The translations under genes were made by a program, and so were the position numbers. A DNA stretch of 64,000 nucleotides, taken from contig CP137872.1 in the NCBI GenBank assembly GCA_034406715.1, positions 930,001 to 994,000 of the forward strand, given 5' to 3'. Origin of the DNA: Rhodotorula mucilaginosa. Taxonomy: Eukaryota > Basidiomycota > Microbotryomycetes > Sporidiobolales > Sporidiobolaceae. The notes below the pieces were generated by a model, which was not told where the DNA came from, searched no databases, and saw only the letters and a list, made by a program, of their open reading frames with translations. Positions 21,045-31,458 of the stretch are shown here, piece by piece. Each line of letters opens with the position of its first letter. Position 1 is the first letter of the stretch.

Positions 21045-22944
21045 ATCGCCCCCTCGCCACGTTGTCGTTGAGGTGTCTTTTTCCTTTCGCTCTTTCTGCT
21101 CGACCTCGTCAAATCACGACCGACTGCTCTCTCTTGTGGTGGGATCAACGGTTGCAACTTTTCGAGGAGAGGCAGAAGAGGGGGAGGACCAAAAGGGACG
21201 GGAGTTGCGCGTTGCTGTTGCGGGCCGCTATGCAATCGTTCCACTCTTCTCTCTCGCTCTCTTCCGACCTCGAGCACACTTCTCGTTCTCTCGCACTCTC
21301 TTTCTGTTGTATTTGCAGTCTCTCTCACTCTCCCCGTCCGGGCTCGAGGAGAGGTTCCCGGCAGGGAGAGAGCTGAAAGCTTTGACGCGAGCCGCGACAG
21401 CGCGCATTGGAAGGAAAGACTATCGCGTATCTGAGAAAAGGCGAGCACTGCGACTATTAGGCGCGCTCCTCGCTCGTGGAAGGAAAAGCTAGCTGCTCCG
21501 ACGGGCTCACTTCTTCTCGCCTTTTTCTTTTGCCACCCTGCGGTGATGCCCTGCCCCGTCGTCCACAATGGTCACTCAGAGTACTTACTCCACTCTACAG
21601 CGGGTGAGAAGCAGCTCTTGTCGGCCGTGCAGGCGGAAGAAGAAGTCTCAAAGGCTGTTCGCCACTGTGCTCGGCACCGTGCTCGGAAAAGTTAACGCAG
21701 GCTCAGTCTTTTGATTGAGGTCAGCTTTCAGGCTTACCTCTCTGTGGCGTAGCTTTCAGTCCCTTGTCTCTGTGCACCTGCTGTCTGTCTCCAGTGACGG
21801 AAGCAGCGTTCGAGTTGCTCAATATTGCTCGGAGGGGCGTCGGAGCAACTTGGGTCTGCGCAGAGAGGACTGTCCATTTCGTGCCCGTTGCCGTCAGTGG
21901 CTCTAAGACCTGAGACGTCAGGAGCGACGGCGTCCGAGGACGCTGGTCGGAGTGAGCTGCATTCCGATGGAGGCTGCAGCTGGACAGCCGGTTGCGCGAC
22001 GAGTCTCGAATAGTTGACAACTTGAGCAGCGGAGGACGCCTTCTGCTCGAATTTAGGCAGCCAGCAAATTGTCTTTCCGCGGGGTCTCGAAAGCGGCTGA
22101 GAAGGCTTACGTCCGGCGAGACGAGGAGCAGGATGGTGAGGATGAAAAGGTCGCGAGCACAAGCAGGTTGTCACTGGACTCGTGCGGAGTATCGCCCGGA
22201 ACCGTAGCCTGCTAAGACAGACGGTCATGCCGTGCACCGTGCATGGAGGAGAGGGCCGCTGCGTTGAACGGTGCGTCGTCGACCGTCTCGAACCGGGGGG
22301 TCTCGAGGCCGTCTCGAGCCAGCCTCGCGCCCAACTTTCATTCCGGCCACTTTGTTCGAGCGTCTCCAACGTGCACGCTGGTCTGGCGGCCCCTTCAGAG
22401 TCATACCCAACTGAGCAGCTGTGAAGAGCAGCAGAGCAGTCGCGTAGGGCACTACGCCCATGATGCGTCGCGCGGTGAGAAACGAGGTTCGACTTTGCCT
22501 GCTTCGAGACGGAGTTGAGTTATCGAGAGCGCTTCGGACGAGACGGACTTGAGTGCACATAGCTTAGACAGACATCTAATTCTCGTCCGTAGCAACGCAA
22601 TGTCCCGCGCGAGACCGCCCTATGATGGAACGCTGGTGAGAGGCGCAAAAGGAGAGTGCGGCGAAAGAAAGAACTCTCTGCAGACCCACCCTCCGGAGGG
22701 TCTTACGCATCCATCCTCTGGACTTATGTAAGCTGTTGACAAGCTGACCATAGACACTAGTACGGGTCCACTCGAGAAGAGAACGGAAAGCAGCTTTCCA
22801 TTCCCCCATCAATCGCGCCGGGAGATGAGCCGGGAATCCGCTCAGTATGTAAGAGATGCGCGGAAAAAAGAAGGATTTGGTGGCAGACTTCTTAAAAGAA
22901 TGCTCCGAGCTTTGATGTCGAGAGCCAAAAGATCAAAAGATAAA
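21045..22944. other. Gene-poor stretch before the tRNA
   Basis: This 1.9 kb lies between RPS0 and tRNA-Ile. The first 450 bases are CT-rich and probably RPS0 3' UTR. The rest has open frames of up to about 210 codons (minus strand, 21734-22369), but their composition is unlike the neighbours, they lack intron signals and I recognise nothing in them. No inverted or direct terminal repeats were seen. It could hold a non-coding transcript. Confidence 0.5.
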
Positions 22945-23032
22945 TGCTCAGTGGCGGGATCGAACCGCCGACATTGGACTAAAACACAGAGTCGTATTAG
23001 GTCCACATCATAACCAACTAGATCAACCGAGC
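22945..23032 (-). tRNA. tRNA-Ile(AAT) with a 14-base intron
   Basis: The 88 bases fold as a tRNA. The acceptor GCTCGGT pairs with ACTGAGC (discriminator A). The anticodon stem TGGAC pairs with GTCCA, and the T arm is GGCGG-TTCGATC-CCGCC. The D arm is weaker, with one mismatch. The anticodon loop is extended from 7 to 21 bases. Taking the standard intron site after position 37 gives anticodon AAT (22996-22998) and an intron at 22981-22994, whose TGTT can pair with the anticodon region as in a bulge-helix-bulge. Isotype relies on that intron placement. The B box GGTTCGATCC is canonical. Confidence 0.8.
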
Positions 23033-23313
23033 AGATGTTAGGTCGGATCAGTTGTTGCATCTATAAGCGGCCAGGTTTGTGGTCAACTCTTCCTGGTGCT
23101 CGTTCGCCTTTCCCAGCGTCGCGCGTCTGTCTGGCAGACCAGCAAGCACCCGAGAGCACTCGACTCCTGTTCCCAGTCATTCGAGGTCGCGAGAGAAGCG
23201 ACGCCGAAATTGATCGCACGTGACTCTGCGTCCGTCTGCTCTTTCCATCACAAACAGCTTGCCGTCCGTACGACTTTGGCCCGACCAGGCTTGCGAAACG
23301 GATCAGAGACACG

Positions 23314-25022
23314 ATGCTAGCACGCTCACTTGGCTCAAGGCTGAACCACAACGCCGAGAACCCGGGCGGTCACTTGCATCACAAGACGCCGGCGCGTCCG
23401 GTCGCCGGAAAGAGCGCCGCACCGCCTGCGACGGCGGGCAAAGGCGCGCTGCAGAACACGGCGAGGTCGGGGAGGGTGCTCGGGGCCAAGGACCGCAACC
23501 TCGCCAAGGGGAGTGACCAGGCCGGACAAGGTGCGTTCATCACACTCGCTCATGAGTGTTTGCCTCTCTCCCGGGGCGGAGACAGGGCGCTCCGGCAGAG
23601 GACATATCCGTTCGTGAACGATGGACCAACGCTTCGTCTGCTCCGCTCGCAGACTCGACTGGGTTGCTCTTCCCCGGCGCCAAACCGTCGACTTCGCAGG
23701 CGCAAGCCGGTCCGTCTTCCTGCGCACCTCGTCCCGCTCAGCAGCAACAGCAGCCATTCAAGACTCCTTTGCCGAACAAGACGCTGCGCCGTCTGGCGCC
23801 GCAAGACCTGCGCACGCCGGCGACGGCGCTCCGCCCGAAACGTGCCCCCCCCCTCGAACTCGACTCGCCGGATGTTTCGATGGAAGCCGACGCGGAGCAG
23901 CAACCGGTCGAACCGCAAGAGGAAGAGGACCGTGAAGTCGAGTATGCGGGCGCGAGCGCGAGGGACTACGGTGCGCTCCTTTCTCCCCCTCGTATCCGAC
24001 AACGTTCTGGCAAGGAGGCTCACGACCAACATTTCACTCGAACAGACGAACCGTACGTGCCCGACTGGGACGAACCGGACTACAAGACTGCCGGAATCGG
24101 TGCCGCGCTGAGGGCGATTCCGTGGGGCAAGTTGGGCGATGTCGACGAGTGGCTCCAGCAAGAGGAACTCGAGAGGAGGATGTTCAAGGCCACTCTCGAC
24201 GACGAGATCCCGGCGCCAGCGTGTGAGTCACAGACATCATATTGCCGTTATCAGCCAGCGATGCTGACGCTACCACGTGCAGACCTTCATGACCAAGATG
24301 ATGCCGACCAGCCGATGTTTCCTCTGCCGAAAGTGCGCGCTCCTCTCGCCGGCAAGTCCAGGAACCAGGTTGGCTCGCCGGCCACCTCGACGCGCCCACG
24401 ACCGGGAGCTCCAGCCCCGGGCAACGCAGGCTTGAGCGCATCGAACGCGCGCAAACAGCTCGGAGCCTCAGCCGCGGCGCGTCTTCCGATGTCGGCTGGA
24501 CCGAATCGGCCCCGACCGCCTCTCAGCCAGACATCGTCGCAGAGTTCACTTCGCGCGAGTGCGTTGCAGCGTAGCAGCGCGCAAGCTTCGTCGACGATGA
24601 TGCCCCCGCCGAGCATGACGCGCAAACCGCTCACGAGCCAGGCCATCGGTGGATCCTCGTCGGCAGCGCGTCTCGCCTCTTCGACGAACTCGGCCCCGAT
24701 CCGCCCGACGCGTCCGCGCCTTGCACCGACCGGCTTGGGGCGCGCCATGTCCTCGCCCGCAGTCACCATGAACCGCCTCGGTGGTCCGGCGCAGCAGCAG
24801 GGCAGCAGTGTCTCGGCCGCTCAACTCGCCGCCAATCGCCGTGCCGAGCTTGACGCCGCCGAAAAGGCGCTTGGAGCGTTCGGCATCGTGGACAGCGACA
24901 GTGCTGGAATCGATGCGCTGCTCTCGGAACTGGAAGACGACGGACTGGCGGCGAGAGGTTTCGGCGACGAAGCGCTCGTTCCCGCTGCCGACAGCGAGTT
25001 CCGCCTCGACCTCGACCTCTAG
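23314..25022 (+). CDS. Low-complexity protein of unknown function
   Basis: Exons 23314-23530, 23599-23970, 24046-24222 and 24283-25022 give 501 residues. I do not recognise the family. The N-terminal 70 residues are basic (KTPARPVAGKSAA and SGRVLGAKDRN). A Gln run and a TP-rich stretch follow, then one ordered-looking block (PDWDEPDYKT, IPWGKLGDVDEWLQQEELE) near residues 195-255. The rest is Ser/Ala/Pro-rich disorder, ending with a short acidic helix-like tail (ELDAAEKALGAFG, LLSELEDDGL). The layout, with a basic N-terminus, TP sites and an acidic C-terminus, vaguely recalls securins, but I see no clear KEN or destruction box, so that is only a guess. Splice sites are canonical and keep frame. 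The gene follows the tRNA by 281 bases. Confidence 0.75.
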
Positions 25023-25429
25023 CCCTTCGCGGCTGCTACCTGTGCCTTTCCTATCGTGTCTTTTTTCCACTCCACGTCTGTATCTCCTTCTCGAACCTGC
25101 GGCCGGACCGCACAAAGTTTTGCTGCCCCTCGATTTCCCTCTCGACTGAACTCCTCCGTATACGTACATGTCTTCATCCCCTCTGCTTTCTTTGTCTTTC
25201 GGTACCACCATGCAATTCCCTTCGAGACGTGAGACTCTGGATGCGTCAGCAATGCGTCAGGCAGAATAGAGGTTGACTGACGTGTCTCTGTGCGCGGGGA
25301 TTTCGATGACGCTGCTCGCCTTTTTCTCGGCGCAAAAAGCCCAACTTTGGCTCTGATTCGCTCAGCACGCTCTCTCAGCTTCCTGACCTTTATTCGAGTT
25401 ACGAGATACCACCGCGATACCCTATAAAC
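25023..25429. other. Intergenic
   Basis: Just over 400 bases hold a 3' UTR and a promoter. A CCTATAAACA sequence immediately before the next ATG resembles a TATA element but is too close to the start codon to serve as one. I see no gene. Confidence 0.45.
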
Positions 25430-26161
25430 ATGTCTGCACCGACCTCGCACGCTTCTCCAGCGACCACGACTGGCGCCGCCGTCGAGACCACTCAGCGTCA
25501 GGACGCGGGAGCTGAAGTCAAGGCCCCGACCGGAACTGCTCCGAGCGCGACCACGAGCGGCACCCCCGCCGCCGCTGCGACTGAGCGGACTGCGACCAAG
25601 GAGAACGTCGCCGGCGGGCCGGGAGCCGGCGCTGCTGCCACGGAGCCCGAAGGCGGATACCCTGAGCAGGTAAGTTTTCAGCGGGGAAAGCGTCACCCGC
25701 TCTGAAGCTGATCTTGTGTTTACGTGATGGTAGGCTCACGCCGGAAAGCTTGGCTACGGTCCGTCCTACGCCGGTAACAGCGGCATCGCTGACCAGCTCA
25801 AGGGAACCGAGGAGAAGATCAAGGGCAAGGTGAGTTTTCTCTCGCGCCTTTCTCCCCGTCTGCCTCCGCTTTCTTTCGTACCTGCACCGGAGATGAATAG
25901 CTTTGATGACGAAGCTGACCGTCAAATCCCCCCAAACAGCTCTTCCACAAGCCGGAGCTCGTCCAGCAGGGCGAGGAGCGCAAGGCCGGCGTCCTCGCCG
26001 AGCGGAAACACGCGTACGACGCCGAACACGAGGAGAGCGCGTTCGACAAGCCCATTGACCAGAAGGAGGGTCCCCCGGGCGGTGCCGCGGGTGCCGGCGC
26101 CAAGGACAACGCCGACCCGGCCGTCAAGGCCAACGCCGCGACTGCGAGCACCAAGCAATAG
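25430..26161 (+). CDS. Small conserved hydrophilic fungal protein, unknown function
   Basis: Exons 25430-25669, 25734-25829 and 25940-26161 give 185 residues. The N-terminal 75 residues are Thr/Ala-rich. The middle is a well-formed block, EQAHAGKLGYGPSYAG then LKGTEEKIKGKLF and PELVQQGEERKAG. I recall this pattern from small basidiomycete proteins of unknown function with repeated G-x-K helices. The C-terminus is Gly/Ala/Lys-rich. There are no cysteines, signal peptide or membrane segment. The very hydrophilic composition would suit a stress-related, partly disordered protein, but that is inference. Confidence 0.75.
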
Positions 26162-26862
26162 TCGGATTGACGGAACGACAGTCGCTCTGTACATAGTGTA
26201 GCTCAAATACTTGAGAATAACGGGCATCTTTACAATCATGGACCGCTACAACCGGTGCTTCGATTCAATTCACCTCGAATTCCGAGCCTTCGCAACTTCA
26301 GCTCTCGACCTTCATGCTCCGCTTCTCATTGCTCGTCCTCTGCGGTTACCTTCACAGGGATCACGACTCGGGACAGCGCGTCACTCGACACTGCTGATAC
26401 GCAAAGCTTTGGCGGAGCCTTCGCGGCGAACAAAGGCTCTGACGCGCAGACCCTCACCGGCCAGCCATCTCGCTCGAAACTTCACGTCGAGCATCAGCCA
26501 TCTCGCCTCGTTCAGCTACATGCCATAGAGCATGCCCGGCACAAGCGATCTCCGACAGAGTACTGAGACAGTTTCCCACGTTGGTCCGACGGCTACACGT
26601 GCTTTATGGCCGAACCTTCTCCATCTGGGCTGATTCTGCTGTCCTTGCCCCAAGAACCTGCACAAACAAGCAGGAACGCCCGTCGCTGTGTATGATCCCT
26701 CGATCACTCTTCGCACAATCGCCATGAGTTGCCCCTCCCCTGGGCAGCAGGAGATCTTCCTGCGAGGGCAATTGAACATGCTCGCTGTGGCCGAGTTCCT
26801 CTTTCCATACGTCTCTCTTCCTCAGGCTCTTCACAACGACAGGCGGCGAAGAGTGTTCCACC
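26162..26862. other. Intergenic
   Basis: These 700 bases lie between two plus-strand genes. Open frames of about 100 codons at 26211-26566 and 26516-26779 show no motif or splice pattern. It probably contains the promoter of the secreted oxidase downstream. Confidence 0.45.
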
Positions 26863-28508
26863 ATGCTCTCGATCCATCTGCTGGCAGCGATGTGGTGTTT
26901 TGCGGCGACTGCGCATGCGCACATGTCAATCTGGTGCGCTCTGGCAACCTTCGCGCGCGGCTCGGCAGGGAAGCGTCGGAGGGTATTTCGGGGCTCGCTG
27001 ACCCTTCTCCTCCACAGGCATCCTTCTATGTACGGTGTCGGACCCGGTTTCGCCTATGACGCCGGCGGTTCGCCGGTGGATCCGCTCGGTCCCGACTTGG
27101 CGACGCAGGATGAGTGGTGGTTCCGAGGACCTCGCGCACGCGCCCTGCCGCCGCAAGATGGAGCAGTACTGGCCCTACGTGCAGGAGGTTCAATAACCTT
27201 CGAGATCGCCGTGCGTTGTCGAGTTTCTAAGCTTCGAGGCGCAGAGGTTTGCCGTGCTTACGAGCTTACGAACCGAATCCGGGCAGTGCCATTACGCGTG
27301 GACCTCGTACGGCTACGCAACGACCGTGCCGGGTAGCGAGCTTGATGCTTGCCCCGGGCCCAACGCTGGACCGTGGCATGTAAGCTACCCCAACGCGAAT
27401 CGGTTTTCTGACGCAGCGCATGCTGATCTCGTGTACCCGTTCAGGCTGGCGACCCCGACTCCAAGATCATCGATCGAAACCTCGTTTCCGGCTGCGCGCT
27501 CGCGATCGCCGACGTCGACAACATCAACGACGTGACGATGGACAACCTCGCCATCTTTAGCGTCCAGCACGAATGCGTCCAGCAGAAGATGACCTCGTTC
27601 GACGTTCCCGCCAAAATGCCGAAATGTTCCGGGTCGAAATGCATCTGCGGCTGGTTCTGGCTTGCCAATAACGGTACCGCCAACTTTTACATGACCGCCT
27701 TTGATTGCTCCGTCACAGGGTCGCCAGCAGACGCGACGGCGATTGCTCCGCCGCGAGACCCGGTATTTTGTCGGGACGACCCGAGCTCGTGCATCAAGGG
27801 TGCAAAGCGACCGATCTATGCCTACAATACTCCTTCGAATGTGCCTTGGATCGGGAACGATGACCGAGCAGGGTATCACGCTTCGTGGTCCTTTGGCACG
27901 AACGGCGCGCAAAACGACATCTTCCGTACGTTCCGAAACACTGGCTTATTGACAGCCCGCGAGATGGATGCTGATTATCTATAGTGCCTGCAGTTGACCC
28001 GGTGGTGACCACCTCGTCCAGCGCGTCGAGCTCCGGCAGCACTGCGCCTGCCTCGACATCGCGCTTGCCTTCCTCGTCTCCGCTCGCTTCGACCGCCACA
28101 AGCACAGCAGCCGTAGTTCCGTCCGTCACAGACCTTGTGACTACTTCATCCTCTCCGAGCGCCTTTCCGACCCGGTCAACCTCGATGCATGGAGTCGTCG
28201 GTCCGCCGCAATCCGTCACCGCTTCGCCCTCTCGATCATCCAGGACCAGTCTCCCCCTATCCAAGACCACCTCGAGCGCCTCTTTCTCCAGCCCGTCGCC
28301 ATCTCCGTCACGTCAAGTTATTCGGAATCCGAAATATCCGCTCAACCCAAAGTGGCCGGCGAACCAAGCGGCGGCGCAGGCCTCGTCGCCAACACTGGTC
28401 GCGCGCGCTTACATGCCAAGGAGACTAGAAGAAGGCGTCAAACGAGCAGAATCTGCAACAGAATCTCGAGCGTCACGGCACGTGCGGGACTTTCGATGGG
28501 TCCGCTGA
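26863..28508 (+). CDS. Secreted AA14-like lytic polysaccharide monooxygenase
   Basis: Exons 26863-26933, 27018-27210, 27245-27379, 27445-27925 and 27985-28508 give 467 residues. A 19-residue signal peptide ends in AHA, so the mature chain starts HMSIWHPSMYG. That is the N-terminal histidine and start I associate with AA14 copper LPMOs, which cleave xylan on cellulose. Further family segments are DEWWFRG, PPQDGAVLALRAGG, CALAIADVD, HECVQQ, CICGWFWLA and NGAQNDIF. The free N-terminal His would form half of the histidine brace. The last 140 residues are Ser/Thr/Pro-rich, a probable O-glycosylated tail, without a clear GPI signal. The intron ending at 27244 is the least certain. Family assignment is from memory of the motifs. 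Confidence 0.78.
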
Positions 28509-28951
28509 GGACCACTCCCTTTCCTCCCCTGTATTCTTCCTTGTTGTAGCCGTACTACTCTTGCATTCCCTCCACCACCAGGCGGCTTCCAAGCTCAACT
28601 TGACGGACAAACTATTGAGCGCACACCCTGATCGCTAGATTCGAAATCTGTAGATGAGCTTCGCGATGAGCGCTGAGGCCGATGAAGTTGGCGACTGTCA
28701 CGTGAAATCGAAAATCAACGCAAGCGAACGCTCCGACGAGGGCAGAGGCGGCATCTCTCTCTACCAGATCAGCTTGTTGGGTATATAGAGCAGTACTGAA
28801 TACCTGCTACTTCCTCTTCAAGGGCTTCTGCCCATCGCATAGGGCTCCAGTACCGACGAGGCGGGTCCGCCTCCCCCCGACCCGCGCTCGAATTCAGCGA
28901 GAGCTCGCCGGGCTGACTCTCGATCCACACACGTTCGCAGACCGAGCGAAC
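28509..28951. other. Intergenic
   Basis: About 440 bases hold the oxidase 3' UTR and the promoter of the next gene. A TATATAG element lies at about 28782. No gene is seen. Confidence 0.4.
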
Positions 28952-30822
28952 ATGTCAGACACGCAAGTGGTTGACGACCTTTTGCATCCGCAAGTCGGAA
29001 CGATCATCGACGAGGCTGCTGTCCGCTCGCGGCTCGGTACCCTCGCTCCCCAGCAGACGGTGACAGTCAACATCGACGCTCAGACGTTCCAACGACTCAC
29101 GAACATCGCCAACCTGCTCCGCTCGTCCATTACCACCGCGGAGGACACGGCCAGCGCCGGAGAGCAAGCCCTCTTTCTCTTAGACTCGATCGTCAACCCG
29201 CACCTTCACCTCGACGCCGCCCGCGCAGCGGAATGGCGCCTCGCCGTCGAACCGGATACGACCGACTCGCCGATTGACTCGAGCGTCCCCGTCAGCCGGC
29301 GGGCAACCAAAGACGGCAAGTCGTGGCAGGAGCGCCAGAGGACGCGGCAGCAGCAATACGAGAAGGACATGAAGTCGATCGCAGTCATGCTCAAAGACTA
29401 CACGACCTTCGCGACCGCCAAAGACGTCCCCTGGGGGCTGTGTCGCTGGCTCTCGACTCCGGAGTTCGCGGGCGTCATCGTCAGGGCAATCAAGCAGGCC
29501 GCCCGACTCTCGTACACTCGGGTTCCTTTTCCCGGAACGTCGACTTCACGCCAAGAAGCGTCTGATCGCCTCGTCGGGATCCTCAAGCGCGCCTCCGTAC
29601 TCGGAGGCGACAGGTACACACGCATTCATATCGGCAAGGCGGTCAGCGAGGCGGCGGAGTGGGATCGCCAAGTGCTTTCGGTGAGTTCGAGTTCGCTGTT
29701 CCTCGCCTGGCTCCCTCCACTCGCCGCTGACGAGTCCTTTCAACCCTCTCTGCTCACAGATGGCGGGTGGCACTGCCGGTGGACAGCCACAGAAAGCTAC
29801 TCAGAATGGCGCGCCTCAGCGCAAGGAGGATGAAGAGGAACCGGGCTCAGGCGAGTCGCAACACTTCGAGGCCGGTTCCTTCCGAGCTTTCTACATCAAG
29901 CTGACTTATGGCGCGCTTTTTGCACTCGCTCACAGAGACGCCCAAACCCAGCGATGCACAACCGAAAGCGAGGCCAGCAGGTCGCGCCGCGGCCGCCGCC
30001 GCCGCGGCGAAAGCTCAATACGCAGATCCGGCAAGCGAAGACGAGCACTCGGACGGCGCGAGCGCGAAGCAGGCTGAGCGGGGACCGACGCCGCGCAACC
30101 GCGCCAGCACCTACGGTGGGATGGCGGGACCGTCGAAGCCGAGGGCTCAGAAGCGCAAGGCGGCGACTAGCGGCAAGGTCGGAGGCCGCAAGAAACATCA
30201 GGTTGGTGCAGACGAAGAGGAGGAACCGGACGAGGTCGTCCCCAGCTCTAGGCTCGTCTCGGATGCCGAATCGGAGGAGGAGAACGAAACGGCTTCCAAG
30301 CAGCGCCGACTCGACAAGGGAAAGGGTAAGGGAAAGGCCAGCGCCAATTCCCCCACGCCGGAGGAATGGACGTTCGACTTCCCGATGGTCAAGATCTCGA
30401 CCGACGACGCTTTCTTGCCCGAGAACGAAGACGGCCAAGTCGATCTCCCCGAGCTGCCGCGCACCCTCGACACGCCTTGCCTCCATTTCTCTCTCGCCAA
30501 AGTCGCCTCCTTGACTCCCGAACAGTCCCGCGTCGTGGCGCGAGACCGCGTCAGGGCGAACCTCCCGCCGTTCGAGGACGAGAGCGCACTGCTCCAGGCG
30601 ATGGACAAGCCGTCCGTCGAGAGGCTCGCCCTCGACTTGCACTCGCTCGCCGAAAAGGCCACCATGCAGGTTCGCCACGAGCTCGGCTCCCTCCTCGCCC
30701 TCGCCAACTTTCAGCGGCAGCACATCGAGCGCTGTCACGCCGCGGTGAACGCGAGGGACGTGCCGATCCTGACGATGACTCAAGATGATCAAGGCGGTGC
30801 GGATGGATTGTCGGTCGAGTGA
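28952..30822 (+). CDS. Unknown protein, probably nuclear
   Basis: Exons 28952-29680, 29760-29874 and 29936-30822 give 576 residues. I do not recognise the family. Residues 1-240 look folded and alpha-helical (NIDAQTFQRLTNIANLLR, SWQERQRTRQQQYEKDMK, WLSTPEFAGVIVRAIKQAA). Residues 245-460 are disordered and charged, with an Ala run, basic clusters (KPRAQKRKA, KQRRLDKGKGKGK) that look like nuclear localisation signals, and acidic clusters (DEEEEPDE). A second ordered block closes the protein (TPEEWTFDFPMVKIS, ESALLQAMDKPSVERLAL, FQRQHIERCHAAVN). Both introns have canonical ends with GCTGAC branch sites. A chromatin or RNA role would fit the composition but is not shown. Confidence 0.75.
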
Positions 30823-31458
30823 CGGGGGCGGCAGGTGCGGAAGGAGGCAAAAGACGGCCATTTGCATGTTTAGATTGTCGTAGATAAACCTGAATCATTC
30901 GGTGTGATCTGTGATACGGAGGGCGGCTAGACACCATCTCTAGCCTCGTGCCTAGTATAGCAGGTGGAAGCCATCGAGACGAACTTGCCTACGAAGCTGA
31001 GAAGGCCATCAGACCAGGGAACAGGTCGCAATGTCGGGAAAGCTGCGTATGCATAGGCGTTCAGGCTGCACTAGACACATCTTTTTCGAGTACACGCTGG
31101 GGTTGGAGGCGCGCAGGCTGCTCGAAGTGTCTGGACCGTCCGGCGGGTTCAAAGCGAGTTTGCAGCTGGGTGCAGGGTGATCCGTCCTCGAACTGTAGCC
31201 TCATTTCGAAATGCACAAACCGAGGCAAGGACCCTTCGCGTACTGTTGAATCAATTTCTTTTACACAGAAGGCAGCGTCTCCAGTGCGCGCGCGAAACGC
31301 CTCTCACCACTGGCCTTCCTTCCCGTCCCCGTCTCGACTCCGGATCAAGAACCTGCAGCACGCCCTGGCCTCCTTCCTTCCGCAACCATGCACAGCGTCC
31401 GCGCGTGCAACCCCTTCTCTCCATATTTCCGCTCCGTGTTATCTCCTCCTATTCCTCC
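30823..31458. other. Convergent intergenic region
   Basis: About 640 bases lie between two converging genes and should be 3' UTRs. A plus-strand frame at 30948-31502 overlaps the end of the UNC-50 gene and has no support. Confidence 0.45.

Noticed and set aside
21734-22369. Minus-strand frame of about 210 codons
   Set aside because: Composition (Arg/Ser/Pro-rich, scattered Cys) is what the opposite strand of GC-rich DNA gives; there are no splice signals or motifs.
23314-25022. Securin assignment for the 501-residue low-complexity protein
   Set aside because: Layout is suggestive, but no KEN box and no proper RxxL destruction box could be found, so the function was left open.
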